Below are positions 44,473 to 54,496 of a stretch of DNA of 64,000 nucleotides, in pieces; the first letter of the stretch is position 1; the number at the start of each line of letters is the position of its first letter. Below the pieces are notes generated by a model. That model was not told the origin of the DNA and did not search any database. It saw only the letters and a list, made by a program, of their open reading frames with translations. The translations under genes were made by a program, and so were the position numbers. This DNA comes from Pictodentalium vernedei (Eukaryota; Mollusca; Scaphopoda; Dentaliida; Dentaliidae): NCBI GenBank assembly GCA_031216915.1, contig CM062294.1, forward strand, positions 167,293,455 to 167,357,454, given 5' to 3'.

Positions 44473-44709
44473 TTAACCCTTCGAACACTGGTGGTATCTT
44501 CCATGTCAGTTCCATGGTAGCAGTAGGATGAGGCCATATTTATTATTTGGGGGTAGACCAATTAATATTTTGTGCAGCCTTAGGGCTGCACGTTGAAAAC
44601 ATTGATTGGTCCACACCACTCATTTACCTTGCAGTCACCCCTGTTAATGACACTATGGCGTAGCTTGTGACCCGGTCGGATAAACGACCTCTGGAGTTCA
44701 AAGGGTTAA
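44473..44709 (+). mobile_element. M2 MITE, complete copy
   Basis: TTAACCCTTCGAACACTGGT to GAGTTCAAAGGGTTAA with central GCAGCCTTAGGGCTGCACGT hairpin; left hairpin arm shortened. Confidence 0.9.
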
Positions 44710-44824
44710 TTATTTCCTATTTATAGTTAATCATTTTACTTCATAATTGTCAATGACTTATTTATTTTATATCATTACTTCGCCATGATATAGCCTTAAC
44801 TGCTAATGTGGTGTTAAGAACCAC

Positions 44825-44875
<51 letters not shown>

Positions 44876-44878
44876 ATA
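44825..44878. repeat. (TAAA)n microsatellite
   Basis: About 13 copies of AAAT. Possibly the tail of a decayed SINE to its left (GGTGTTAAGAACCACTAAAT). Confidence 0.95.
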
Positions 44879-45104
44879 GGAAAAAACGCTGGATAAAGTT
44901 GTTGACGACCCTACAGGTGCCAAATCGTACTCATCCAAACTACCTGACGTCATTTTTAGTATTCTCGGTGAAGATGTGTGCTCTTTTTTCAGATATACCT
45001 ACCAGCTTTGTCTTTCAAGATGTTGGCCTGCTTCAGGATCTTCTCTAATTCAGCCACGTATTAAACTATTGCGTCATTTCTATGCCCCCTTTCCACTACT
45101 GCAT

Positions 45105-45245
45105 TTTGTTACGCATGGTGGGCGTTAGGCCTTGTCCCCTGAGGGCATCCTCAAGGTGCTCGAGCGTTCTCTGGCCAATGCTTTTCAGATCACCATCCTT
45201 GAATAGGACCAGGGTCTCTAATTGGATAGAAACCGTACACCACAG
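45105..45245 (-). other. Coding-like minus-strand segment
   Basis: The minus frame reads VSIQLETLVLFKDGDLKSIG then QRTLEHLEDALRGQGLTPTM before a stop. Composition is that of a helical protein with no low complexity. It could be a downstream exon of the segments at 45401-46364. No family recognised. Confidence 0.35.
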
Positions 45246-45400
45246 CTGTAAAGGAGTAATCGTTTTTTTTTAGGTAAGGTCTGTCGACCTCAGCTGGAGC
45301 GCTCTGTTTTGGTATTTTGGGTAATATCAACAATACTGATTTTTCTTTCCTCCTTTCGACCTTTACAGAGTCACCCTTGTCTTCAATTATCCACTCTCCT

Positions 45401-45766
45401 TCACCTCACTCTCTCAAGAACTTGATTGTCATGACGTGTTCGTCGTCTGGTGATCTGTGCTGCTCTCCCCTCTGACATCCGGGTACCTAGAGCCATGCGG
45501 CCTGCCTTGGTGTCAATCGGGCATTGCCAACTTCTGTCACCATTGTCGATCGGGTCGTCCGACTCAACACTCCATATGGAGAAGATCGCAGCGGCGTCAT
45601 CGATTTCAAACTCGTGTTGGGGGTCATTAAGTGTCTCAAACCACAGCTCAGCTTGTGCTTGAATTGTTAGAGGTGCCTGGGCATCCACGTCGACAAACTC
45701 CTGCTCTGGGCGGGGACTGGCATTTTTACCGAAGTTGTGATCAATGATGTCATACATAATTGCCAT
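45401..45766 (-). CDS. Hypothetical acidic protein, 121 aa
   Basis: Open from Met to stop without low complexity. The N-terminal two thirds is acidic (EQEFVDVDAQAP, FEIDDAAAIFSIWSVESDD) and the C-terminus is basic (AAQITRRRTRHDNQ). Flanking minus-strand segments at 46173-46364 and 45105-45245 also look coding, so this could be one exon or one piece of a decayed longer gene. I do not recognise the family. A retroelement structural protein is possible but unsupported. Confidence 0.35.
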   Translation of the reverse strand: MAIMYDIIDHNFGKNASPRPEQEFVDVDAQAPLTIQAQAELWFETLNDPQHEFEIDDAAAIFSIWSVESDDPIDNGDRSWQCPIDTKAGRMALGTRMSEGRAAQITRRRTRHDNQVLERVR

Positions 45767-46172
45767 CCTCGGGGTATAATATAACCTTTGTCACACATGT
45801 ATTTAAATGGAAATTTGGACTGGTTTTAGGTGGGCAGGGACAATTGTAAAGTGTATTTCTGGCATTGTTTTCAGATTAACCGTTAAGCGGGACAAGTACT
45901 ATTGCAAAGCTTTTTCTGACTTCAAAACGTGAATGATCTTTTGGGCTACTCAGTTTCCACTGAAGCCTTATCAAAGCCCTATGTCTGACCTTGTGGAAGG
46001 GTTTAGGCTCGACGACACCCATTTTGATCTGGACAAGATGTTGCTTGCCGTGGTCATAAACACAACGCTCACTATAGGTTGTCTGAAAGCTGTTCAAAAG
46101 CCACTTGCACGGGTTCTATGCTGGAATTGTACCTTGCGTATACCGGTAGTATAATTTCTGTTATGGCTGATT

Positions 46173-46364
46173 TTAATTGGGCAGACCTGCTGCCAATCGA
46201 ATCTTCAGCTCTTCCTGGTCCACTTTCTGTCCTTCACGTTTCGTCTTCAGCTCTTGTCGTTGAGCTTCCATCTCGTCTAGTGCAGCCTGTTTCTCTTCAA
46301 TCTCTTCCAATTGCGCTCTGTGGTATTCCTCACGCTCTATCCGGCGCACGTTTCGCCCACCCAT
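46173..46364 (-). CDS. Coiled-coil coding segment, 63 aa or longer
   Basis: REEYHRAQLEEIEEKQAALD and EMEAQRQELKTKREGQKVDQ show heptad-like charge patterning typical of a coiled coil. The frame is open upstream to about 46409, where an AG that could be a splice acceptor lies. The stop follows LAAGLPN. Function unknown. Confidence 0.4.
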   Translation of the reverse strand: MGGRNVRRIEREEYHRAQLEEIEEKQAALDEMEAQRQELKTKREGQKVDQEELKIRLAAGLPN

Positions 46365-46515
46365 TCTGCTTCCGATCTCCCAGCCCTCCCTGTTCGTTTG
46401 TTACAGCTATGTTTGTCATATCCCAACGAAACACCACAGGTGAGAAGTATGGTGCTAACACTCTTAGAGCCCGGGTCGGTGGGAAGGGCTCTATTTTCGT
46501 TTGGGTGAGATATGG

Positions 46516-46528
46516 TGGGGGGGGGGGG
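46516..46528 (+). repeat. Poly-G tract
   Basis: Twelve or thirteen G in a GGTGGGG context. Confidence 0.9.
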
Positions 46529-46706
46529 TATGAATACGAAGAACGTTTGGAAGCCCTAGCAGGTTTAAGCCCTTATGACCCTGCTGCCTCACCGTACGTC
46601 ACGAAATGGGTGAGCTATGCGTTGGAAGGCGTGATGGGGTCTCTGCTGTTATGCCTCTGGTTTTTGTGATTTCGTTTTTTCTCAGTTTTCATCTTCTCGA
46701 TCTCAC

Positions 46707-46952
46707 CACCAGGGGCCAATACTATAATCTTTTACAATTGTATTTTCTAGAATTGTATTTTCCAGTTATGACTTTAAATTGTTTAAAATAAACCATAAAC
46801 ATTTTCAAAGATCTGGCAATTTGCCAGTTGGCAAATTGCCATATCTTTTAAAATGCCAACGATTCAGTTTAGTCAGTCAGTATTTTAATAAGTAGAAAAT
46901 ACAATTCTAGAAAATGCAATTGTAAAAGTTTTTTTGAATTGGCGCCTGGTCT
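46707..46952. mobile_element. Hairpin element, second copy of 33.0-kb family
   Basis: ACCAGGGGCCAATACTATAA and its mirror TTGGCGCCTGGT bound the element. Next inside are CTTTTACAATTGTATTTTCT / AGAAAATGCAATTGTAAAAG and a core TGGCAATTTGCCAGTTGGCA. Confidence 0.82.
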
Positions 46953-47242
46953 CATTTGTGAGTAACCTGCTCGAGTTGTGATCTTGGAATGTCTTTCTAG
47001 TGCGACACATGACGTAGAATATCATCCGCTCACATTCAAAATACCAATAGGCAAATTCGAGAGTTGCGTTTATTTATTGGTCCCTTACGCCATATTAGCA
47101 TCTAAGGCTGTATCGTTGTGATAAAAAGTATGTATTATAAAATATATCATTTTCGATGAAATAAAAAACAATCGAAGACATATAGAAAGACTATGGGGAA
47201 TAAAAATAAGATGTGAAAACAGTGATGAGAAAATGACAACTG
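46953..47242. other. No feature seen
   Basis: Unassigned. Confidence 0.3.
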
Positions 47243-47490
47243 TTTATCCCTTTACCCAACGAACGTAACGGCCAAAACCGACTAGCGCTATTCTCAAAAA
47301 TCGCCAATTAATTTTCATTATTTTTGTCTCAAAACATAGGTTATGACCACTCGTTGGAACGCGCTTGTCAAGCTCGCTCCAAACGAGGGGTCATAACCTA
47401 TGTTTTAGAGACAAACAAATGAAAAAAATTGGTTATTCATGAATTTTTTGTGCAACTGTCGTCTGCTTTTCATGTTAGGTTAAGGGTTAA
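47243..47490 (+). mobile_element. M1 MITE, complete copy
   Basis: TTATCCCTTTACCCAACGAA to GTTAGGTTAAGGGTTAA, with hairpin ACCACTCGTTGGAACGCGCT / GCTCGCTCCAAACGAGGGGT. Confidence 0.92.
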
Positions 47491-47499
47491 AGAATAGTG

Positions 47500-48165
47500 C
47501 GTAAATTAACCTTTTGAATAGATAGAGGATATCTAGTGTTTTTGAGTGGATATCGAAAATTATCTCATGAGTGACCGAGACAAATGCTTATTTTATTTTA
47601 TTGTATTTATTTACGCTTATTATAAGAATCTGATAATTCCACTCGTTTCAACCTTGAATTGATGCATGAAAGTAAACAGAGCATTGAATCATTGAAACAC
47701 GGAAGTGATTTGCTTGATACAATGAACAGATAGCGCCTTGCAATCTGATTCAGCTTGCGAGTTTCTAGTCCAAACATGACCTGAAAGTCCGCAATATAAG
47801 TTTTTGGTTTGGTACGTCCTTTGAAAGGACATACCAAACCAAAAACTTATATTACAGACTTCCAGGCCGTGCTTGGACAAGGGGTTTCATGCATCAATTC
47901 AAGGTGACTACGTGTTGAATTATTGATGGAAATGATCGGTATCCACTCAAAAACACTAGATTTTCTTTTCATTATACGTTTTTAGAACAAATTGATCAAT
48001 CATTTACAGTGATAATTTGACTCGTATTCATCTTGAAGTGATGCTTTGAAAGCCACCATTTTGATTGATAACGTGAAAGTGAAAATTTCTATATATTCAC
48101 AGTGGGGGATACGATTTCTATCTTTCCGCAATTTCTTCGAAAATCTATCGTTTAGCCTATAATAA
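47500..48165 (-). repeat. R21 dispersed repeat, copy 2, with palindrome insertion
   Basis: Inverted relative to 21530-22062. The palindrome at 47780-47866 (CCTGAAAGTCCGCAATATAA ... mirrored ... ATTACAGACTTCCAGG) and its CCAAACATG / CGTGCTTGG flanks interrupt it and are missing from copy 1. Confidence 0.85.
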
Positions 48166-48167
48166 AT

Positions 48168-48320
48168 TTATTTATTATTTATTTATTGGAGTTTAACGAC
48201 ACTTTCGACAGGCAGGGTCACCTCGTATCGGACAGTTTTACGAGTGGAGGAAGCCGGTTACCAAGAGAAAACCACCGAGCCACGGCGAGCATTCCGGGTT
48301 TTTGGATGCAACCTAAGTTG
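48168..48320 (-). mobile_element. SINE, tail A and part of body A
   Basis: Plus strand reads TTATTTATTGGAGTTTAACG, ACACTTTCGACAGGCAGGGT, GACAGTTTTACGAGTGGAGG and AAACCACCGAGCCACGGCGA, the standard tail A to body A order. The 5' part on the minus strand is lost. Confidence 0.85.
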
Positions 48321-48641
48321 ATTGTGAGATAAAAATTTGTATCAGTCCAGACCTTTTAGCTTGAATCGGGGAAATTCGATTGGTTATAAGATAAAATAAT
48401 TTGCATCTGGTAATTTAGCCACGTAGGTATTTTGTGTAATACAAACGGGGTTCATTGATTAGATATTGTTCAAAGTCATCCTTATTCCTCAACAATCAAC
48501 AGTCACATAGCGTGTTTCTACCACCATGTTTACAATCATTATTTTGGTCAACCATGAACCGTTCGAATTGATATCTCTACAGTTTTTCGTTCGATCGTTG
48601 TACCTCCTTGCATCTAGCATTGTATATATTGTATACATTGA
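48321..48641. other. No feature seen
   Basis: Unassigned. Confidence 0.3.
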
Positions 48642-48775
48642 GGATATGGAATGAGTGTTTTTCTCATATAATATTTATGAAACGAGTCTAAGAATTTTCT
48701 GTTTTGGCGAGCCCAAACGGAAAATCCGGACGAGTCTCATAAATATTATATGAGAAGAACACTCATTTCATATTC
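48642..48775. repeat. Hairpin with about 60-bp arms
   Basis: GGATATGGAATGAGTGTTTT and TCATATAATATTTATGA are mirrored by TCATAAATATTATATGAGAA and CACTCATTTCATATTC. Confidence 0.9.
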
Positions 48776-48826
48776 TGTTCATCATATGACACACACACGC
48801 ACAAATTAGCCACTTGGTATGACTTT

Positions 48827-49061
48827 TTAACCCATCACCTAACTTGAGTTGCAGACGGCACTTGGAAAAAACATCCTCGTATAACTAAAAACTTTCATTT
48901 TTTGCTTCCAAATCATAGGTTATGACCCCTCATTGGAACGAGCGCGACACGCTAGGTCCAATGAGGGGTCATAACCTATGTTTTGGAAGCAAAAAGTGAA
49001 AATATAAAAATAAAAAATATAAAAAAAATGAATGGCGTTTTTCTTTTAGGTAAAAGATTAA
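48827..49061 (-). mobile_element. M1 MITE, complete, diverged left end
   Basis: TTAACCCATCACCTAACTTG at one end, TTTTAGGTAAAAGATTAA at the other, and a strong hairpin TCATAGGTTATGACCCCTCA / TGAGGGGTCATAACCTATGT. Confidence 0.88.
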
Positions 49062-49113
49062 TACAATATAACCCACCCTAAATAGGGCAGATAACGTAAA
49101 TTCTCCCTACTGA

Positions 49114-49290
49114 AATTATGCAAATGTGACCCAGTTGTATTTTGTTTAGCCAATCAAATTATCCAGTTTTGAAATTGACCAATGAAAGTTTCCAACTCTA
49201 ATTATGCAAATTATGAAAATGTGGCCCAGTTGTATTTTGTTCAGCCAATCAAATTGTCTAGTTTTGAAATTGACCAATGAAATTGACGGA
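49114..49290 (+). repeat. Two tandem units of about 90 bp
   Basis: CCCAGTTGTATTTTGTTTAG and CCCAGTTGTATTTTGTTCAG begin two units that also share CCAATCAAATT and GTTTTGAAATTGACCAATGA. Confidence 0.88.
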
Positions 49291-49698
49291 AGGCTTTATT
49301 TATCACTGATTAATATGAAAACAAAATATCAAATGTTTTAAAGTGAACAAAACGGACGAGTCATATCATAAATACAGTATATTATAAAACCTGGATAAAA
49401 AGCCGGCTTTGCTGTTTTTCCTCCATTTAACTAGAGCTTCATTCATGCGAACTGTTATTAACATTCAAAAGTAATTTGAAGACTTTTATATGAACCTGTT
49501 CACACGGTTGTCGGTGTTACCTGGAACTGTTACTTTAGCTGCCCACATGCCACTCCCACAGTATACAATTGGCTTAACCAATATATCGAATAGGGCCGAA
49601 TATGATGCGCGAACCACATGTTAACATTCTGCTTTGGAAGCATTGTGTAGAGACGCTTTATTTTTTGTTTATAAAAAGTTTTTTTCACACTTAACCCT

Positions 49699-50160
49699 AT
49701 GTTCCAATAAGACTAAACTCCTCCTCCTCTGATTGGACGAGAGCTCGCTTAGTATATTCTATGTTTACGCCTCAAGTGGCAAATGTTACCGTCTGACGTC
49801 ACAACGCGAAATATTTGAAATGACATCGTCCATTTCGTAATTGCTTCATCAATGGAGTGACTAGCAAACAGCTTCATTTTTCTGGATGTTTCACGTGTGC
49901 AGCAGACGGTGTTCCGGATGAAGTGTTGTTAAAATTACAAACCAATTTACGATTTGAACTAAGATGGTATGAGTTTATCTGGTTTATTGATTATTTATCC
50001 AGTGCCGTTGTGGATACACGAGATGTTTATTTTCTGAACCTGTGATCGCTAAAAGTTGCCTTGAACAAGGCAACTTTTAACGACCACAAGTTTAGTAAAT
50101 AACCCTCTCGAGTTTCACGATGTAGGTTTTAGGCTATGGGTAGTGTCTTATTGGAACATA
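49699..50160 (+). mobile_element. MITE family E, copy 1
   Basis: Terminal inverted repeats ATGTTCCAATAAGAC and GTCTTATTGGAACAT. Interior includes a 24-bp hairpin AAAGTTGCCTTG / CAAGGCAACTTT. The frame at 49857-50045 lies inside and is not a gene. Confidence 0.85.
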
Positions 50161-50164
50161 TACA

Positions 50165-50306
50165 TTATTGTGATGAGTTGACGGTAACATGGTCTGAGGT
50201 TTGCGGCTCGGAGCGTATGTTCAACCGAGACGCGAAGCGTCTCGGTTGAACATAAGCTCCGAGCCGCAAACCTCGGACCATGTTACCATCAACTCATCAC
50301 AATAAT
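50165..50306. repeat. Hairpin with about 65-bp arms
   Basis: ATTGTGATGAGTTGACGGTA, GGTTTGCGGCTCGGAGC and TTCAACCGAGACGC are mirrored almost exactly. A decayed relative lies at 50931-51033. Confidence 0.92.
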
Positions 50307-50329
50307 TTATATTGTCCCCGAAATGTCGC

Positions 50330-50440
50330 TTTTCCGGCCCAGGAACATGATACGTCATAATTTCATAATGTAGGATGGCTGCTAAGTGAATGTGTGGGGG
50401 TAGCTCAATCAACATTTTTAACGGTCAGACACATAGATAG
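50330..50440 (-). mobile_element. M2 MITE fragment
   Basis: CGGCCCAGGAACATGATACG, TCATAATTTCATAATGTAGG ATGGCTGC-type sequence and CAATCAACATTTTTAAC correspond to one half of M2. Confidence 0.75.
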
Positions 50441-50930
50441 TAACTTGCAGATGCACCCCCGGTTATTTCTGGGGGATGCCGCACCCCATATTATTCATGA
50501 GCATTCTAGGGGGTCCGTTTCCATTCCCCACTCCCTTGGGAAAATTTTTTAAATTTAGTATCAAATGGAGCTTTCTGGTGGACTTTGCGGGATTTATTTG
50601 CATTCATAGTTCTTGAAAAAAATGTAAAAGGGGGTTCTTTCGTAATTCTAGACCGCCCCCACCCCACCCTGGCGACGCCTATGCAGTTCTGTGAAGTTTT
50701 GTTAATGAAAGCTAAAAATACAATTTGAAATTTGAAAACTACTTGACAAAATGGCAACGTCGGTCATACAGACGAGGTAATGTCTGAAGAACGAAATTAT
50801 CAGAGTTGCGATGAACGGTTGTTAGCAAGTCAGGACATGTAGCCCACGTATAGGCAACTCTCGAATAGACATTATTGGTGATACGATATTTGATTCGATT
50901 CGAGATTTATTTCGAGCCAAACATTATAAG
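50441..50930. other. No gene seen
   Basis: Unassigned; the minus-strand frame at 50506-50757 shows no domain. Confidence 0.3.
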
Positions 50931-51033
50931 TTATTGTGATTAACTGACGTTAACATGATCTGAGATCTGCGGCTCGGAGCGTATGATCAGTTGCAAACCC
51001 CAGACCATGTTACCGTCAATTCACCACAATAAC
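50931..51033. repeat. Degenerate relative of the 50.2-kb hairpin
   Basis: TTATTGTGATTAACTGACGT, TCTGCGGCTCGGAGCGTATG and ACCATGTTACCGTCAATTCA match the 50.2-kb hairpin arms with many changes. Confidence 0.85.
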
Positions 51034-51036
51034 GTA

Positions 51037-51486
51037 TACACACTAAAAACTAAAGTGTTAAAACTGACACTTTCAAGGTGTTAAACCAATTCTAACTCTT
51101 AGGGTTTGATTTTAACACTCAAAGTGCAATGCTTTAAGCACTTAGACATTACAATCGTCAGACATCTGAAACTTGAATGGATGGCACTTCCCATGTGTCT
51201 AGCATTGGTGGTTCTTCCAGAATCGTCCATAATTTGATTTGCGCTTGGTGGGTACATAATTAAAAGGACACAACGCAGATGACGCGGATCAGGCTCGAGC
51301 CTGATCCGCGTCATCTGCATTGTTTCCTTTTAAGTGTCGCGACATTACACTTGTCAAGTGGTATTATTGTAACACCTGTCAAGTTCTGGGATATCTACAC
51401 TTGAAGAAAGTGCTAGTTCAGCACTTAGTAAGTGTAGAATACAGCACTTCAAGTGTAGTTTTTAACACTTCAGTTTTTAGCGTGTA
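51037..51486 (+). mobile_element. MITE with TACACACTAAAAACT ends
   Basis: Left end TACACACTAAAAACTAAAGT and right end in reverse complement TACACGCTAAAAACTGAAGT. The centre is a perfect hairpin GACGCGGATCAGGCTCGAGC / its mirror (about 51285-51320). Non-coding. Confidence 0.88.
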
Positions 51487-51877
51487 TGTTCCAATAAGAC
51501 CCTACTCACAGTCCAAAACCCACATGTGAAATAAACAGGGCCACTTTTAACGAGAACAAGTTTAGTAAATAAGCCTCTCGTGTACCCTACAACGTCACTG
51601 GTCAAATAATCAAACAAATAAAATAAATAAATCGTAAAGTGATTTGTAATTTAAACAACACTGCATTCTGAACATCGTCTGCTGCACAAGTGAAAAATCT
51701 AGAAAAATGAAGCTTTGCAAGTCGCTCCGTTGATGAAGTAATTTCGAAACCGGCGATGTCATTTCAAATATTTCGCGTTGTGATGTCAGACGGTAACATA
51801 TGCTACTGGGCCTATAAACATAAAATGAACTGCTCTCATCCAATCAGTGGGCGAGGGGTTTAGGCTTAATGGAACAT
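51486..51877 (-). mobile_element. MITE family E, copy 2
   Basis: ATGTTCCAATAAGACCCTAC at one end and GGCTTAATGGAACAT at the other. Its inner part matches copy 1 inverted (CATCGTCTGCTGCACAAGTG, TTCAAATATTTCGCGTTGTG). It directly abuts the ACACTAAAAA MITE. Confidence 0.82.
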
Positions 51878-52207
51878 TTATATTCCCAGGGCCCTAGTTT
51901 GTGCATATGCCTCAACCGCAATCTCTGCGATTAGGTAGATATTATTCACACAGGAAAAGCTAGGGAGGATTTCGGACCCCAGTGTAAATTCTGTTACGGG
52001 ACCCTGGTCGCTTTGAATTTTGGCACCTCATTGGAAAAGTACTTGAAACTGCTTCAGCCCTTAAAAAGTGGTTGATTTTCCATCCCATCTTACAGAGTGC
52101 TGAAATTCCGTTTACAGTCGCCGTGGTGTGGTTGTTAACCACGCGTGGGCAGTGCTGTCCACGCCTGCATTTACCGGGTAATAAAAATCATCATCACCAA
52201 AATTTTA
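51878..52207. other. No feature seen
   Basis: Unassigned. Confidence 0.3.
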
Positions 52208-52418
52208 ATTAACTCTCTACAGTCTGAGGTCAGAAGACCAAAATTTCAACCTTCAAGTTTCCCCATAATACATCTTGGAATTTAAGCAATTCAGTCTTGT
52301 TTGACAGAGCTCATTCAGCTCTGTCAAACAAGACTGAATTGCTTAAATTCCTAGTTGCCAATGGGAAACATTTGCTGTTCGAAATTTTGGAATTTTGACA
52401 TCAGTGTGCAGAGGGTTA
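52208..52418 (+). mobile_element. Third TTAA-type hairpin MITE (M3)
   Basis: TTAACTCTCTACAGTCTGAG and, in reverse complement, CTAACCCTCTGCACACTGAT form the ends. The core is a perfect hairpin TTTAAGCAATTCAGTCTTGT + TTGACAGAGCT and its mirror (52277-52351). Confidence 0.85.
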
Positions 52419-53532
52419 GTGAAGCACCTGGTTGTACCCGGAGCTTCTTTAATTCATTTTTTGATGATTATTCCTGTAATTAGTGTTTGCAATCTAATAT
52501 TATTGCGTCCGTAGAAATACTGTCCACGCCACGAAAAATCACTAGTCCATGGTGGCTGTACTGTATCACCCCTGAGACAAAAAATATCACGATATCCAAC
52601 ACCACGCACATGCAATGTCTTTAAAAGCCTTTCAGGAACGACACCTCTTTGATCTCTATATTGCCCCTGAATGCAATAGTGTGCCACCTGCAATGCCTGT
52701 TACATTCAAGGAACGACATAAATTTAGGTAGTTACGTTTTCCAGAAATAAGGTCTCCGAGTGTTTTGCGTTGTTCTTAGTGTTGTAGGTTTATTTGGAGA
52801 TCCTCATAGTCCTTCAAATCATGGTATGAGTCCTTAGAAAGCCCTTAAATAGTACTTGTGTTTGATTTTCTGTCATCAGTGGGAACCCTGATGGACAACA
52901 AAATGGTATTCTAAATGGGGTCCTTAAATTTCATCTGTAAATGACTGTCTACTTTTATTCCAATTCACTGGGCAACTTTGATTGCAATTCCTGGCCCAGA
53001 GAAGGCACGTAGTAATGTATCTATGATAAGGGGCGGGGCAACATGTATCTTTTGGAAGGCACGCTTTTGTTTATATCGTAGCCTTATCACGAAGATACAA
53101 GTCTTGAGTTGGGAATGTATGAAGATGGTGCCCCTCCTGCGTTAGTAGATCGGGGTGGGTTCTTTAAAAAAATTCTTTCCGTAGAGGGTTCCCTTGGCAA
53201 ACTTTGGAAACATATTGCCCAAAATGGTACTATTTTCGGGCATTTTGCGGCACGAAAGAACGCCTAGTGTGGTATGACATCTGTAACACCATTAGCGCAC
53301 GCCCCATACAGATCGTAGAATTCGGGATTTTTAGGAAGGATGGGATTTTAGGTGCTCAGTCTTCGCAGATCCAGCACCCATGCTACACCACTGGCCCAAG
53401 CCCAAGTCTAATAAATAATCCCTGGTCAGAGAATTACTATTTTGGCTCCTCTGCCCACTCACCGGTCCTGATTTATTCAGTCTTCGAAACGTCTTTTTTC
53501 GAAGTCTAAATAGTAGGGACTCTCAATACACG
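52419..53532. other. No supported gene
   Basis: A 101-codon frame at 53204-53509 has an ordinary composition but no recognisable motif. The rest is unassigned. Confidence 0.4.
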
Positions 53533-53782
53533 TATAACTCTTTACCCAACGTAACGGCCAAAACCGGCCAGCGCTATTCTCAAAAATCGCCAATTAATTT
53601 TCATTATTTTTTTCATTTTTTGTCTCAAAAACATAGGTTATGACCCCTCGTTGGAACGAGCTCGTCGAGCTCGTTCCAACGAGGGGTCATAACCTATGTT
53701 TTTGAGACGAAAAATGAAAAAAATTAGTTATTCAAGAATTATTTTTGCAAGTGTCGTCTGCTTTTCAGGTTAGGTAAAGGGA
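53533..53782 (+). mobile_element. M1 MITE, near-perfect hairpin
   Basis: ATAACTCTTTACCCAACGTA to TTAGGTAAAGGGATA. The central arms around CGAGCTCGTCGAGCTCG are perfect over more than 50 bp, but both TTAA sites are mutated. Confidence 0.93.
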
Positions 53783-53997
53783 TATCCAAGAGATGACGTT
53801 ATAATTATAGAACATTTCATCTATTATTTATGTTCCATTGATTTTGTTGTCATGAGATCTCCTCTGCATGCTGTTTTGGATACCTTATGAATGAACGTTG
53901 ATCATGATTGGTTGCATTGAAAGGCTTCTGGATGAACTTATGAGAGGCCAACAACTTGTGAATGCCAGAACTTTTGGCATGCGATCTGGAGGAAGAC

Positions 53998-54279
53998 ATG
54001 AGTGGACTACGATTTGTGAAAATATTTACTGTGGCCTATCTTATATATTTCAATATTGAAAACATTGCTGCCAGTGAGGAATGGTTTAACTTCAAAGTTA
54101 TAGACACGACTAATATACAAAGGTGTCGGAAATTGTGCAAATACACGAAAGACTGCGACGAAATTAGATACGACGTGAGAACAAGAAAATGTACATTGTT
54201 ACAAAAGGAATCAGTGCAGCGCGCACCGTATCTTGCTTCACCTACTGAAATCACGGAAAAGGCCACAGACATTCAAATG
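53998..54279 (+). CDS. Candidate first coding exon: secreted PAN/Apple-like protein
   Basis: From the Met at 53998 the frame begins with a hydrophobic stretch (LRFVKIFTVAYLIYFNI) ending in NIAAS, a convincing signal peptide with cleavage near residue 26. It continues to Cys43, Cys47, Cys53 and Cys65 in the context CRKLCKYTKDCDEIRYD and CTLLQ. The spacing C-x3-C-x5-C-x11-C with an aromatic before the last Cys resembles PAN/Apple modules. The exon ends at ATG|GTAAGT (donor at 54280), in phase 0. An upstream Met at 53962 adds an acidic 12-residue leader that would hide the signal peptide, so I prefer 53998. No downstream exon is identified in the window. Confidence 0.6.
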
Positions 54280-54285
54280 GTAAGT
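54280..54285 (+). other. Consensus 5' splice donor
   Basis: G|GTAAGTA directly after a phase-0 codon, with the frame closing within a few codons if unspliced. This supports the exon call to its left. Confidence 0.6.
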
Positions 54286-54496
54286 ATATAAAAGTGTTCG
54301 CTAGAGGGACTGTCGCGGGGTCAAAAACCCATTTATCGGAGAAACTCAAACTACACCGCAATGTCAAGGGGAACTAAGAACGGATTGCGAATTTATGATC
54401 AGAGGACGCGTGGTAATCCACTTAAAATCCGTTAGGTACCGCGGTTGCTAATACCACCTCTCGGAAGCTGGACAGTTTTGCATGCTCTGACGAAAA

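Noticed and set aside
46079-46669. Plus-strand 196-codon frame
   Set aside because: Its first part is antisense to the coiled-coil segment and its end crosses a poly-G tract. The minus-strand frame has the more protein-like pattern.
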